A DNA stretch of 64,000 nucleotides from Mycolicibacterium mageritense (GCF_010727475.1 NZ_AP022567.1:3410001-3474000), one strand, 5' to 3'. Counted from the first letter of the stretch, positions 39,352 to 47,818 are shown. Translations and numbers: made by a program. The notes: generated by a model not told the origin, from the letters alone.

Positions 39352-40532
39352 GAGTTCTCTCCTTTGTGTCGGCCGGGGTTGGCGGTCTCGTCGGCGGGGT
39401 CTTCGCATGGCTCCTCGTGCCAGTCCCCGAACGGGTCGGGGTAGCGGCTCCAGTCCGCCCGCATCTCGCCGTCGGTGAGCAGCGCGCCGCGCAGTGCGTC
39501 GGTGATGTCGTCGGGATGCCCGCCGCAGACGAGCACGGTCAGCGATACGTGCCGGTCCCCGAACTGGTCGTCCCAACCGACGGCAGCCAGCGCCAGCCGC
39601 TGCGGGTCGGCATACGCGCGCTCGCTGGAATCCATTGCCGCCAGCCATCTTCCGGCATTACTGAACCGCAGCCCGCCGCCTGCCGATTCGATGAACATGA
39701 CCTCGTCGGGCCGGTTGGCCAGCCAGGCCCGGCCCCGCGTGCGCACCACACCGTCGAGCAGCAGATCCAGCGCGGCGTGCAGGCGCACCGGGTGGAAGGG
39801 CCGCCGCGCGGTGAACTCGACGATCGCGACCTCGCCGTCGCGCTCCAGCGGCGGTTCGCCGGCCAGCAGCGGATCGTGCGGCGCGAACGCGCGGCCCCTG
39901 GGGCTGTCGGGCTCGAGGTGGGCCAGCGCCAACTCGACGCGATCGGGTCCGACCGTGATGCGGGCTCGTGGTGCGAGCCTGCGCAACACCGCCAGGGTCG
40001 TGGTCTTGGGTTCGGTGAGGACCAGCACGTCCGCGAACTCGGCTTGGCCGACCACGACCTGCGCCACGGTGCGTCCGTCGTCGAGTTCGTCGTCGCCGGT
40101 GGCCTGCTGAACCCACGACGCGGTGTCGATGCAGCTGACCACGCCGTCGATGCGGACATCGCGCGACGCGGGCCCGTCGATGTAACCGGGGCCGACGCAG
40201 ACGCGGATGTTCTCGATGGCCCAGCACACCGGTTCCGGTTCGAGCCAGTCCATCAGCTGCACGACGATGCGCTGGACGTCGGTGCGCCGGTGCAGGCGGC
40301 GCAGCAGCACGAGCAGGTCGTCCCGCACGGTGCACGACACGCAGCCGTGCGCGAGCTCCAGCGGCCAGTCCGACGTTCCTGACGCCGTGCCGACCGTTCG
40401 CACCACGACCTGGCCGTCGAAGGTGTGCCGCACCAGCACCGTGCCCGGATTGCGGCTCAGCTCGCGGACGACGCCATCGGTATCGCCCTGGCCCGCGACC
40501 AGCACAACAGGGGTTCGCACCTCGCCTCCCAT
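39348..40532 (-). CDS. mrf: CobW-like ribosome hibernation factor Mrf (MPY recruitment factor)
   Basis: 394 residues with a CobW/COG0523 layout, including the C-terminal domain (RPFHPVRLHAALDLLL, WLANRPDEVMFIESAGG). The GTPase core is degenerate: the P-loop reads VAGQGDTDGV with no GKT, and the NKxD motif is replaced by LTEPKTT. The metal motif is GCVSC (Cys64, Cys67) instead of CxCC. Its place in the C-minus ribosomal protein locus matches the mycobacterial factor that recruits protein Y to ribosomes when zinc is low. The name rests on context and recall. Confidence 0.75.
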   Translation of the reverse strand: MGGEVRTPVVLVAGQGDTDGVVRELSRNPGTVLVRHTFDGQVVVRTVGTASGTSDWPLELAHGCVSCTVRDDLLVLLRRLHRRTDVQRIVVQLMDWLEPEPVCWAIENIRVCVGPGYIDGPASRDVRIDGVVSCIDTASWVQQATGDDELDDGRTVAQVVVGQAEFADVLVLTEPKTTTLAVLRRLAPRARITVGPDRVELALAHLEPDSPRGRAFAPHDPLLAGEPPLERDGEVAIVEFTARRPFHPVRLHAALDLLLDGVVRTRGRAWLANRPDEVMFIESAGGGLRFSNAGRWLAAMDSSERAYADPQRLALAAVGWDDQFGDRHVSLTVLVCGGHPDDITDALRGALLTDGEMRADWSRYPDPFGDWHEEPCEDPADETANPGRHKGENS

Positions 40533-40539
40533 CGATTAG

Positions 40540-40560
40540 TGAAAACGATTATCATTATGA
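40540..40560. promoter_or_regulatory. Zur box between mrf and rpmB2
   Basis: Palindrome TGAAAACGAT-T-ATCATTATGA centred at 40550. It matches the mycobacterial Zur consensus and lies 8 bases before the mrf ATG. It overlaps TATGAT (40556-40561), a likely -10 of the rpmB2 operon. Zinc-loaded Zur would therefore repress both directions. Confidence 0.85.
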
Positions 40561-40592
40561 TTAAGTCAGGTTACCTCAGACGAAGGAGACGC

Positions 40593-40829
40593 ATGTCGGC
40601 CCACTGCCAAGTCACCGGGCGCAAGCCCGGGTTCGGCAACACCGTGTCGCATTCGCACCGGCGAAGTCGCAGACGCTGGAACCCGAACATCCAGACCAAG
40701 ACCTACTACCTGCCCTCGGAGGACCGCCGGATCCGCCTGCGGGTCAGTGCCAAGGGCATCAAGGTGATCGACCGTGACGGCATCGAGGCCGTGGTCGCCA
40801 GGCTGCGTAGCAGCGGAGAGAAAATCTGA
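40593..40829 (+). CDS. rpmB2: alternative ribosomal protein L28
   Basis: 78 residues. MSAHCQVTGRKPGFGN and RRRWNPNIQTKTYYL are L28 signatures. Only one Cys remains, so no zinc knuckle can form. GAAGGAG precedes the ATG. First gene of the four-gene Zur-controlled operon. Confidence 0.94.
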   Translation: MSAHCQVTGRKPGFGNTVSHSHRRSRRRWNPNIQTKTYYLPSEDRRIRLRVSAKGIKVIDRDGIEAVVARLRSSGEKI

Positions 40830-40993
40830 TGGCGCGCACCGATATTCGGCCGATTGTCAAGCTGCGGTCCACGGCGGGAACCGGTTACACGTACGTCACC
40901 CGCAAGAACCGCCGCAACGACCCCGACCGGATCGTGCTGCGCAAGTACGACCCGGTGATCCGCAAGCACGTCGACTTCCGCGAGGAGCGCTGA
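40829..40993 (+). CDS. rpmG2: alternative ribosomal protein L33
   Basis: 54 residues: MARTDIRPIVKLRSTAGTGY start, then TRKNRRNDPDRIVLRKYDP, the L33 core. There is no cysteine, so it is the zinc-free form. The ATG shares its A with the rpmB2 TGA, and its own stop overlaps rpsN2 the same way. Confidence 0.94.
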   Translation: MARTDIRPIVKLRSTAGTGYTYVTRKNRRNDPDRIVLRKYDPVIRKHVDFREER

Positions 40994-41298
40994 TGGCCAA
41001 GCGATCCAAGATCGTCAAGAACGAGCAGCGCCGCGAGTTGGTGGAGCGCTACGCCGAACGCCGTGCCGCGCTCAAGGAGACGATCCGCAACCCTGCGAGC
41101 TCGCGTGAGCAGCGGGCCGCGGCCGTCTCGGCGCTGCAACGCCTGCCGCGTGACTCCAGTCCGGTGCGGCTGCGCAACCGCGATGCGGTCGACGGCCGGC
41201 CCCGCGGGCACCTGCGCAAATTCGGCCTGTCCCGTGTGCGGGTACGCGAGCTGGCACATCGCGGTGAGCTGCCCGGCGTGCGGAAGTCGAGCTGGTGA
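40993..41298 (+). CDS. rpsN2: alternative ribosomal protein S14
   Basis: 101 residues, the long zinc-free S14 type. MAKRSKIVKNEQRRELVERY start and PRGHLRKFGLSRVRVRELAH near the end are diagnostic; no cysteine. One-base overlaps with rpmG2 and rpsR2. Confidence 0.95.
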   Translation: MAKRSKIVKNEQRRELVERYAERRAALKETIRNPASSREQRAAAVSALQRLPRDSSPVRLRNRDAVDGRPRGHLRKFGLSRVRVRELAHRGELPGVRKSSW

Positions 41299-41552
41299 TG
41301 ACGAAGAAGAATCCCAAGAAGCGGCCGCCCGCAACCGAACTCAAGAAGCCGCGGCGCAACCAGCTCGCCGCGCTCGGCGTCACCCGCGTCGACTACAAGG
41401 ACGTGCAGTTGTTACGGACGTTCATCAGCGAGCGCGGCAAGATCCGGTCACGCCGGGTGACGGGTCTGACACCGCAACAGCAGCGCCAGGTCGCCGCCGC
41501 GATCAAGAACGCGCGGGAGATGGCACTGCTGCCGGTGGCAGGGCCCCGCTGA
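41298..41552 (+). CDS. rpsR2: alternative ribosomal protein S18
   Basis: 84 residues. VTRVDYKDVQLLRTFISERGKI and RRVTGLTPQQQRQVAAAIKNAR are the S18 core. It has no cysteine. Last gene of the operon; convergent with the YcgQ-type gene 7 bases away. Confidence 0.95.
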   Translation: MTKKNPKKRPPATELKKPRRNQLAALGVTRVDYKDVQLLRTFISERGKIRSRRVTGLTPQQQRQVAAAIKNAREMALLPVAGPR

Positions 41553-41559
41553 GCGGGTG

Positions 41560-42264
41560 TCAGTAGGCGTACGGACGCGCCGGAGGATCGGTGCGGGTCA
41601 CGCGCGACACCGTCATGGTCGGGATGGTCCGGCCGCTCGAATCACCCTGCCCGGCAGGGACCGTGCCCTCCACCTTCAGCCAGGTGTTGTCGGGCAGACC
41701 GGACATCTCGGCGGTCGCGGGACCGGAAAGCCGGATCCGGGCGAGCTGGGCGTCGGCCGCGCAACAGATGATCACGACGCGCGCCAGGTCGGTGCGGTCG
41801 CCGTCACGCATGGTGAATCCCGTGACGGTGATGGTGCGGTTGTCGAGCGTGCCCGCGGTGTCCTGTGCGACCCGGATCAGCACGTCGGGCAGCGACACTT
41901 CGGGTGCGGCACCGTCGGGCAGCGGTGGGAACGGCCTGCGCAGCACATCGGTGGACACCTCGGTCACCGATGCCGCATCCGGTCGGATCGACGGCGGAAC
42001 GACGAACGCCAGCAACGCAATCGGGATGATCAGCAGCCACGCGGTGCCGCTCCGGTGGTGATGGTCGGCATGGTCTTCTGCGCTGCCCCGGCGGATGTCG
42101 CGCACGATGGCCGCCAGCGCCAGCGCTATGAGCAGCACGGCCGTCGCGATCAGGTAGGGCAGCAGCGCCGGCTTGACGTAGCGCGTGTAGCTGCCGGTCA
42201 GCGCGATGAGCGCGGTGCTGACACCGATCAGCAACAGCATCGCGTTCTCGGTCTCGCGGCTCAT
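41560..42264 (-). CDS. YcgQ-type (DUF1980/TIGR03943) membrane protein
   Basis: 234 residues. Three hydrophobic segments (about 8-24, 34-54 and 75-90) with the His-rich HADHHHRSG between the last two, then an extracytoplasmic domain with VVIICCAADAQ and DNTWLKVEGTV. YcgQ-YcgR pairs are widespread zinc-regulated membrane complexes, proposed to move zinc or a zinc-protein partner. Overlaps its partner by ATGA. Confidence 0.78.
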   Translation of the reverse strand: MSRETENAMLLLIGVSTALIALTGSYTRYVKPALLPYLIATAVLLIALALAAIVRDIRRGSAEDHADHHHRSGTAWLLIIPIALLAFVVPPSIRPDAASVTEVSTDVLRRPFPPLPDGAAPEVSLPDVLIRVAQDTAGTLDNRTITVTGFTMRDGDRTDLARVVIICCAADAQLARIRLSGPATAEMSGLPDNTWLKVEGTVPAGQGDSSGRTIPTMTVSRVTRTDPPARPYAY

Positions 42265-43259
42265 CGCGGCCCCAGCAGGATGAGTCCCACGCCGGTCGCG
42301 GCCAGCGTGGCCACCACGAACGTCGCGGGTGCGAACCGAAGTGCGAACGCGCGCCCGAACATTCCGGCCTGCATGGCGAAGAGCTTGATGTCGACGGCAG
42401 GCCCGACGACCAGGAAAACCAGCCGGGGCAGCAGCGGCAGCATGGTGAGGCTTGCCGCGACGAACGCGTCGGCCTCCGAGCACAGTGCCAGCACCACCGC
42501 GAGCACCGCCATGGTCAGCACGCCCAGGATCAGTTGGCCCGCAAGGTGTTCGTACACCCAGGCCGGCACCAGGACATGCAGGGCCGCCGCGGCGACGGCG
42601 CCGACCACCAGGTAGGAGCACGCGGTCAGAAAGTCGTGGCGGGCGGCCTCGGTGAACACGGCCCAGCGGGAACCGGCGCCGTCATGCGGTTGCGGCAGCC
42701 GCCGGCTGATCCATTCACCGCGGCCGAACCGAGCCCACGCCGCACCCATGATGACCGCGGTGAGCAGCGACGCCGCGCAGCGAGCGGCCACCATCTCCGG
42801 ATGGCCGGGAAACGCCACGGCCGTCGCGACCAGCACCACGGGGTTGATGGCGGGTGCGGCCAGCATGAAGGTCAGCGCGGCCGCACCCGCTGCGCCGTCG
42901 CCGAAAAGCCTGCGCGCCACCGGAACCGAGCCGCACTCACAGCCGGGCAGGGCGGCACCGCCGACGCCGGCGGCCAGGATGGCCACGCCGGTGCGCCGCG
43001 GCAGCCAGCGGGCCAGCCGCTGCGGTGTGACGAAAACCGCGATCAGCCCACTGATCACCACGCCGAGCGCCAGGAACGGCAGCGCCTGGACGAAGACGCC
43101 GCAGAACACCGTGGCGGCCGTCGCGACGTCCGGGGTGTGGATCACGAAATCTCGCAGCGGACTGCCGGCGAGGGCCAGTGCCACGACCCCGAGCACCAGC
43201 ACCTGCATCGAGGTCGGCCGCCATCGCGTAATCGCCGGTGTCACCGCCACGGCGGCCAT
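42261..43259 (-). CDS. YcgR-type permease (DUF318/UPF0718)
   Basis: 332 residues from ATG 43259, about eight to ten transmembrane segments. Two paired repeats carry the typical FVQALPFLALGVVISGLI, GGAALPGCECGSVPVARRL and MLAAPAINPVVL; the CEC motif may bind metal. It lies below a Zur-like box shared with pacL and forms a two-gene operon with the YcgQ-type protein. Confidence 0.8.
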   Translation of the reverse strand: MAAVAVTPAITRWRPTSMQVLVLGVVALALAGSPLRDFVIHTPDVATAATVFCGVFVQALPFLALGVVISGLIAVFVTPQRLARWLPRRTGVAILAAGVGGAALPGCECGSVPVARRLFGDGAAGAAALTFMLAAPAINPVVLVATAVAFPGHPEMVAARCAASLLTAVIMGAAWARFGRGEWISRRLPQPHDGAGSRWAVFTEAARHDFLTACSYLVVGAVAAAALHVLVPAWVYEHLAGQLILGVLTMAVLAVVLALCSEADAFVAASLTMLPLLPRLVFLVVGPAVDIKLFAMQAGMFGRAFALRFAPATFVVATLAATGVGLILLGPR

Positions 43260-43298
43260 GATGCCAGGCCTGGTTGTGAATCGGCCGGTGCCACCGCC

Positions 43299-43319
43299 TG
43301 CAAATGACAATCATTTTCT
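43299..43319. promoter_or_regulatory. Zur-like box between the YcgR-type permease and pacL
   Basis: GCAAATGA-CAA-TCATTTTC at 43300-43318 has 7 of 8 arm positions complementary. It lies 41 bases before the permease ATG and just upstream of the pacL -10 box, so it could control both directions. Confidence 0.7.
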
Positions 43320-43326
43320 CGCGGGC

Positions 43327-43332
43327 TACGCT
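43327..43332 (+). promoter_or_regulatory. -10 box TACGCT of a leaderless pacL-ctpC transcript
   Basis: TACGCT ends six bases before the pacL ATG and no Shine-Dalgarno is present. The Zur-like box occupies the -35 zone of this promoter. Confidence 0.45.
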
Positions 43333-43338
43333 GGGCCG

Positions 43339-43623
43339 ATGGTGTGGCATGGGGTGCTGGCGAAGGCGGCGACGACAGTGGTGACCGGTGCGGTCGGGGT
43401 CGCGGCGTATGAGGGTCTGCGCAAGGTGGCCGCGAAAGTCCCGGTTCGGGAAGCTGCGGTCACCACGACCAGCTGGGCATTGCGTGGCGCGCGCAAAGCC
43501 GAGGTGGGCGCGGAGGCCGCGCGGCTCAAAGTGGCCGACGTGATGGCCGAGGCGCGCGAGCGCATCGGTGAGGAAGTGCCGCCGCCCGCGGTGGCCGACT
43601 CCGGCCACCCGCACGATCACTGA
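43339..43623 (+). CDS. PacL-type P-ATPase-associated protein (DUF1490)
   Basis: 94 residues. One transmembrane helix (about 8-25) with VWHGVLAKAATTVVTGAVGVAAYEG family character, an amphipathic Ala/Glu/Arg-rich region, and a metal-binding C-terminus DSGHPHDH. PacL proteins are known in M. tuberculosis to assemble with and stabilise P-type metal ATPases such as CtpC. Here it directly precedes ctpC. Confidence 0.85.
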   Translation: MVWHGVLAKAATTVVTGAVGVAAYEGLRKVAAKVPVREAAVTTTSWALRGARKAEVGAEAARLKVADVMAEARERIGEEVPPPAVADSGHPHDH

Positions 43624-43628
43624 GCGTC

Positions 43629-45767
43629 GTGACAGCCCTGGAGGTGGTGTCCGACGCTGCCGGGCGCATGCGGCTGCATGCGCCGTGGCTGCGGGGCGAC
43701 GCAGTTCGCGCGGTCGCGATCGAGGACGCCGTGGATCAGGTCGCCGGTGTTCGTGCCGTGCACGCGTACCCGCGGACCGCATCGGTGGTGGTGTGGTACT
43801 CCCCGAAACGCTGTGACCGCGATGCGGTGCGCACGGCCATAACGCAGGCCGCAGACATCGCGCGAAGTCTGGTCCCGGTCCGCACACCCCGTTCGGCCGA
43901 CATTCACAACGCCGAGATCGTCCGGATGGCGATCGGTGCAGTCGCGTTGGCGCTGTTGGGAATTCGCCGTTACGTGTTCGCGAGACCGGCCTTGCTGGGG
44001 CCGACGAGCCGCACTTTCGCGACCGGGGCGACGATCGTCACGGGCTATCCGTTCCTGCGTGGTGCGCTGCGAACCCTCACCGGCAACCGCACCGCGGGCA
44101 CCGACGTGCTGGTGTCGGCGGCCACGGTGGCCAGCCTGGTGTTGCGCGAGAACGTGGTGGCGCTGACCGTGCTGTGGCTGCTCAACATCGGTGAGTACCT
44201 GCAGGATCTGACGTTGCGACGCACCCGCCGGGCGATCGCGAACCTGCTCCAGGGCACCCAGGACACCGTGTGGTTGCAATTGCCCGACGGAACCGAGGTC
44301 GAGGTCGCCGTCGACGGTGTCCGGATCGGCGACCGGGTCGTGGTGCACGAACAGGTCGCGCTCGCGGTCGACGGCGTGGTCAGCGACGGTGAAGCGATCG
44401 TCGACCAGTCGGCGATCACCGGTGAGAACCTGCCCGTGGCGGTGGTGCCGGGCAGCAAGGTCTACGCGGGTTCGGTCGTCGTGCGTGGCCGGTTGGTCGT
44501 CACGGCCGAGGCGGTGGGGCGGCACACCACGATCGGCAGGATCGTCAGCCGGGTCGAGGAGGCGCAACAGCACCGCGCACCCATTCAGACCGTCGGAGAG
44601 AACTTTTCGCGACGCTTCGTGCCTGCCTCGTTCCTGTTGTCGGCGGTCACGCTGGTGGCGACCGGGGATGTCCGCCGCGCCATGACCATGCTGCTGGTCG
44701 CCTGCCCGTGCGCCGTCGGGTTGGCGACTCCCACGGCCATCAGCGCCGCGATCGGCAACGGTGCGCGGCGCGGCATCCTGATCAAGGGTGGCTCGCACCT
44801 GGAGCAAGCCGGCCGCGTCGACGCGGTCGTCTTCGACAAGACCGGCACGCTCACCCTCGGCCGGCCGATCGTCACCAATGTCGTTTCCTTCCATAAGGAT
44901 TGGGAGCCCGCGCAAGTGCTGGCCTACGCGGCCAGCTCGGAGATCCACGCGCGCCATCCGCTCGCCGAGGCGGTGATCCGGTCCACGCAGGAACGGCACA
45001 TCGAGATACCCCCGCACGAGGAATGCGAGGTTCTCGTCGGGTTGGGCATGCGGACGCGGGCTGACGGTCGCACGCTGTTGCTTGGCAGTCCCTCGCTGCT
45101 GCAGCAGGAAAATGTCCGGGTCACCAAACGGGCCGATGAATGGGTCGACAAACTCCGCAGACGCGCCGAGACCCCGCTGTTGCTGGCGGTCGACAAGAAG
45201 CTCGTCGGCCTGATCAGCCTGCGGGACGAGGTCAGGCCCGAGGCAGTTGAGGTGCTCAAGGCACTGAGCGCCAACGGGGTTCGGCGCGTGGTGATGCTCA
45301 CCGGTGACCATCCCGACGCCGCGGCGGCCGTCGCCGAAGAACTCGGCATCGCCGAATGGCGCGCCGAGGTCATGCCCGAGGACAAGCTCGCGGTGGTCCG
45401 GGATCTGCAGGCCGACGGGCACACGGTCGCGGTGGTCGGGGACGGCGTGAACGACGCGCCCGCGCTGGCGGCCGCCGACATCGGCATCGCGATGGGCCTG
45501 GGCGGCACCGACGTCGCGGTCGAGACCGCCGATGTCGCGCTCGCCAGTGACGATCTGCGGCGGCTGCTCGACGTGCGGGCCCTTGGCGGGCGCGCGGTCG
45601 ACGTGATCCAGCAGAACTATGCGATGTCCATCGCGGTCAACGCGATAGGGCTCGCGGTGGGCGCGGGCGGTGCGCTGTCTCCCGTGCTTGCGGCCGTGCT
45701 GCACAACGCATCGTCGGTCGCGGTGGTCGCCAACAGCGCGCGGCTGATCCGCTACGAGCTCGACTAG
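43629..45767 (+). CDS. ctpC: P1B-type metal ATPase CtpC
   Basis: 712 residues. The N-terminal HMA-like domain lacks CxxC. Metal-site CPC is at 359-361 (ACPCAVGLATP), the phosphorylated Asp403 is in DKTGT, and GDGVNDAPAL is the hinge. The C-terminus NSARLIRYELD is typical of CtpC. The family has been linked to zinc efflux (M. tuberculosis) and manganese export/metallation (M. smegmatis). GTG start 5 bases after pacL. Confidence 0.92.
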   Translation: MTALEVVSDAAGRMRLHAPWLRGDAVRAVAIEDAVDQVAGVRAVHAYPRTASVVVWYSPKRCDRDAVRTAITQAADIARSLVPVRTPRSADIHNAEIVRMAIGAVALALLGIRRYVFARPALLGPTSRTFATGATIVTGYPFLRGALRTLTGNRTAGTDVLVSAATVASLVLRENVVALTVLWLLNIGEYLQDLTLRRTRRAIANLLQGTQDTVWLQLPDGTEVEVAVDGVRIGDRVVVHEQVALAVDGVVSDGEAIVDQSAITGENLPVAVVPGSKVYAGSVVVRGRLVVTAEAVGRHTTIGRIVSRVEEAQQHRAPIQTVGENFSRRFVPASFLLSAVTLVATGDVRRAMTMLLVACPCAVGLATPTAISAAIGNGARRGILIKGGSHLEQAGRVDAVVFDKTGTLTLGRPIVTNVVSFHKDWEPAQVLAYAASSEIHARHPLAEAVIRSTQERHIEIPPHEECEVLVGLGMRTRADGRTLLLGSPSLLQQENVRVTKRADEWVDKLRRRAETPLLLAVDKKLVGLISLRDEVRPEAVEVLKALSANGVRRVVMLTGDHPDAAAAVAEELGIAEWRAEVMPEDKLAVVRDLQADGHTVAVVGDGVNDAPALAAADIGIAMGLGGTDVAVETADVALASDDLRRLLDVRALGGRAVDVIQQNYAMSIAVNAIGLAVGAGGALSPVLAAVLHNASSVAVVANSARLIRYELD

Positions 45768-46525
45768 CTGAACGCAGAGAGATCGATCCCCTCTGCGAGC
45801 AGACGCTCCCGAACCGTGGTGGCGATCTGTACCGCTCCGGGTGAATCACCGTGCACGCAGATCGATTCCACCGTGATCGGGATGGTGCTGCCGTCGACCG
45901 CGGTCACCCGACCCGACGTCACCATCGTCGCGACCCGGTCGGCGATCGCCGACGGATCGTGCAGCACCGCGCCCGGTTCGCGCCGGGACACCAGGGTGCC
46001 GTCGGGGCGGTAGGCCCGGTCGGCGAATGCCTCGGGCACTGTGCGCAGCCCGAGGCGTTGCGCCTCGCTGAAGAACGCGGAGCCGGCCAGCCCCAGCACC
46101 GGTAGGCGGGCATCGACGGCATGCACGGCGGCCGCGACGGCTCGGGCCTGCTCGGTGTGGGTGACGATCGCGTTGTACAGCGCGCCATGGGGTTTGACGT
46201 AGCTCACCGAAGTGCCTGCCGCCCGGGCGATGGCCTGCAGCGCACCGATCTGGTAGATGATCTCGGCCGTCAGTTCGTCGGGCGCGACGTCGATGAACCG
46301 TCTGCCGAAGCCCGGCAGATCCCGGTAGCTGACCTGTGCGCCGACGCGTACTCCCCGGTCCGCCGCGACGCGGCACGTGTCGAGCAGTAACGCAGGATCC
46401 CCGGCGTGGAAGCCGCAGGCCACATTGGCGCTCGTGACGACACCTAGCATGGCCTCGTCGTCGCCGAGCTGCCACACCGAAAAGCTCTCGCCCAGGTCGG
46501 CGTTGAGATCCACGGTGGCCGGCAT
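45764..46525 (-). CDS. pxpA: 5-oxoprolinase subunit A (LamB/YcsF family)
   Basis: 253 residues. VDLNADLGESFSVWQLGDDE, SANVACGFHAGDP and ESICVHGDSPGA are family signatures. PxpA works with PxpB and PxpC to open 5-oxoproline, but neither partner is in this window. It overlaps the bluB stop by one base and is convergent with ctpC, their stops sharing CTAG. Confidence 0.88.
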   Translation of the reverse strand: MPATVDLNADLGESFSVWQLGDDEAMLGVVTSANVACGFHAGDPALLLDTCRVAADRGVRVGAQVSYRDLPGFGRRFIDVAPDELTAEIIYQIGALQAIARAAGTSVSYVKPHGALYNAIVTHTEQARAVAAAVHAVDARLPVLGLAGSAFFSEAQRLGLRTVPEAFADRAYRPDGTLVSRREPGAVLHDPSAIADRVATMVTSGRVTAVDGSTIPITVESICVHGDSPGAVQIATTVRERLLAEGIDLSAFS

Positions 46526-47172
46526 CAGTCCGGCCAGCCGTTCTCGGACACGAATTCGGGCAGCGGCCGCGCGGCGGTCCAGTGCTCGATCTCCAGCACT
46601 GGCCGGTCCGGAAACTCCGGAACCGGCCCGAGGCACAGGATGGCCACCGGTTCGGCGCCTTCCGGCATGTTCAGCAGCTGGGCCAGCGGCAGTGGCTCGA
46701 ATATCGAAACCCAGCCCATGCCAAGGCCTTCCGCGCGTGCGGCCAACCACATGTTCTGGATCGCACACGATACCGACGCCAGGTCCATGTGTGGCAGGGT
46801 CCGGCGTCCGAACACGTGGCGCTCACGGCCGTCGCCCAGTGCGACCACGAACAGCTCGGCACAGTCGAGGATGCCTTCGACCTTGAGCGCCAGGAACTCG
46901 TCGCCGCGCGAGCCGAGGGCGTCGGCGGTGTGGCTGCGTTCCTCGTCGACGAGCGCGTGGATCTTGGCGCGGAGGGCGTCGGAGGTGATGTGGATGAAGC
47001 GCCACGGTTGCATGAGGCCGACGCTGGGCGCGGCGTGTGCGGCGTGGAGCAGACGCGCGACGACGTCGTCGGGAACGGAGCTGCCCGGGACGAATCTGCG
47101 CATGTCACGACGTTCGGCGATGGCCCGGTAGACGGCCTGCCGTTCGGGCTGGCTGAACGCATGGTGAGGCAC
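46525..47172 (-). CDS. bluB: 5,6-dimethylbenzimidazole synthase BluB
   Basis: 215 residues, nitroreductase-like flavoenzyme that fragments FMN to the lower ligand of B12. BluB-specific segments: AIAERRDMRRFVPG, APSVGLMQPWRFI, RTLPHMDLASVSCAIQN and GLGMGWVSIFEP. Its start lies inside the aztA 3' end (68-base overlap), so it is expressed with the zinc importer ATPase. Confidence 0.88.
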   Translation of the reverse strand: MPHHAFSQPERQAVYRAIAERRDMRRFVPGSSVPDDVVARLLHAAHAAPSVGLMQPWRFIHITSDALRAKIHALVDEERSHTADALGSRGDEFLALKVEGILDCAELFVVALGDGRERHVFGRRTLPHMDLASVSCAIQNMWLAARAEGLGMGWVSIFEPLPLAQLLNMPEGAEPVAILCLGPVPEFPDRPVLEIEHWTAARPLPEFVSENGWPD

Positions 47173-47818
47173 ATGACGAGCCTATCGCCGTCGATTCTCC
47201 GGCCAGGTCGGCCAGGTTGCAGTGGTGGTCGAAGCGGGTGTGGGCGTCGGCATCGTGGGTCGCGGCCACGATCGTGGTTCCCGCGGCCGCGAGACGGCGC
47301 AGCTGCCGGTACACGGTTTCCGCGCTGTCCGCGTCGAGCCCGGCGGTGGGCTCGTCGAGCAGCAGGATCGGGGCCTGTTGGGCGAAGGCCTGCGCCAGCA
47401 GCGTGCGTTGCCGTTGGCCGCCGGACAGATCTGCGAGGCGACGCCTGCGGAGTCCGTCGAGGCCGAGTTCGGTGATCCAGTAGTCGACGATGTCGCGATC
47501 GCTGCGCGCCGGGCGGCGGAGCAGCCCGAGGCGGCGCCAACGGCCCATGGCCACCGCTTCGCCGACCGTGATGGGAAACGTCTGTTCGACCTGGTCGCGT
47601 TGCACGGCCAGGGCGATGTTGTCGACGCCGTCGACGTCGACCGTGCCGTGTTGTGGTCGGAGCAATCCCGCGATCAGTCCCAGCAGGGTGGACTTGCCGC
47701 AGCCGTTGGGGCCGGTGACCGCCGTGCCGGCCGACCCGGCGAACTCGATGGTCAGATCGGTGAAGACCTGACTTCGGTGGTAGCCGAACGTGATTCGGTT
47801 CAGCCGGATCGCGGGCAC
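47105..47818 (-). CDS. aztA: zinc ABC transporter ATP-binding protein (AztA type)
   Basis: 237 residues. Walker A GPNGCGKST, Q-loop VQRD, signature LSGGQRQR and Walker B ILLLDEPTAGLD. The start GTG 47818 has a perfect AAGGAG upstream. Beyond ATHDADAHTRFDHHCNLADL the reading frame continues about 25 residues into bluB, an unusual tail. Divergent from aztB across a Zur box. It could equally be named znuC-like. Confidence 0.85.
   Translation of the reverse strand: MPAIRLNRITFGYHRSQVFTDLTIEFAGSAGTAVTGPNGCGKSTLLGLIAGLLRPQHGTVDVDGVDNIALAVQRDQVEQTFPITVGEAVAMGRWRRLGLLRRPARSDRDIVDYWITELGLDGLRRRRLADLSGGQRQRTLLAQAFAQQAPILLLDEPTAGLDADSAETVYRQLRRLAAAGTTIVAATHDADAHTRFDHHCNLADLAGESTAIGSSCASPCVQPARTAGRLPGHRRTS

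Noticed and set aside
40501..40570. Fur box instead of Zur box
   Set aside because: The palindrome also resembles Fur sites, but all neighbours are zinc-response genes and there is no iron gene nearby.
43617..45704. 695-codon open frame antisense to ctpC
   Set aside because: Product is Arg/Asp/His low-complexity sequence that follows the codon bias of ctpC on the other strand.
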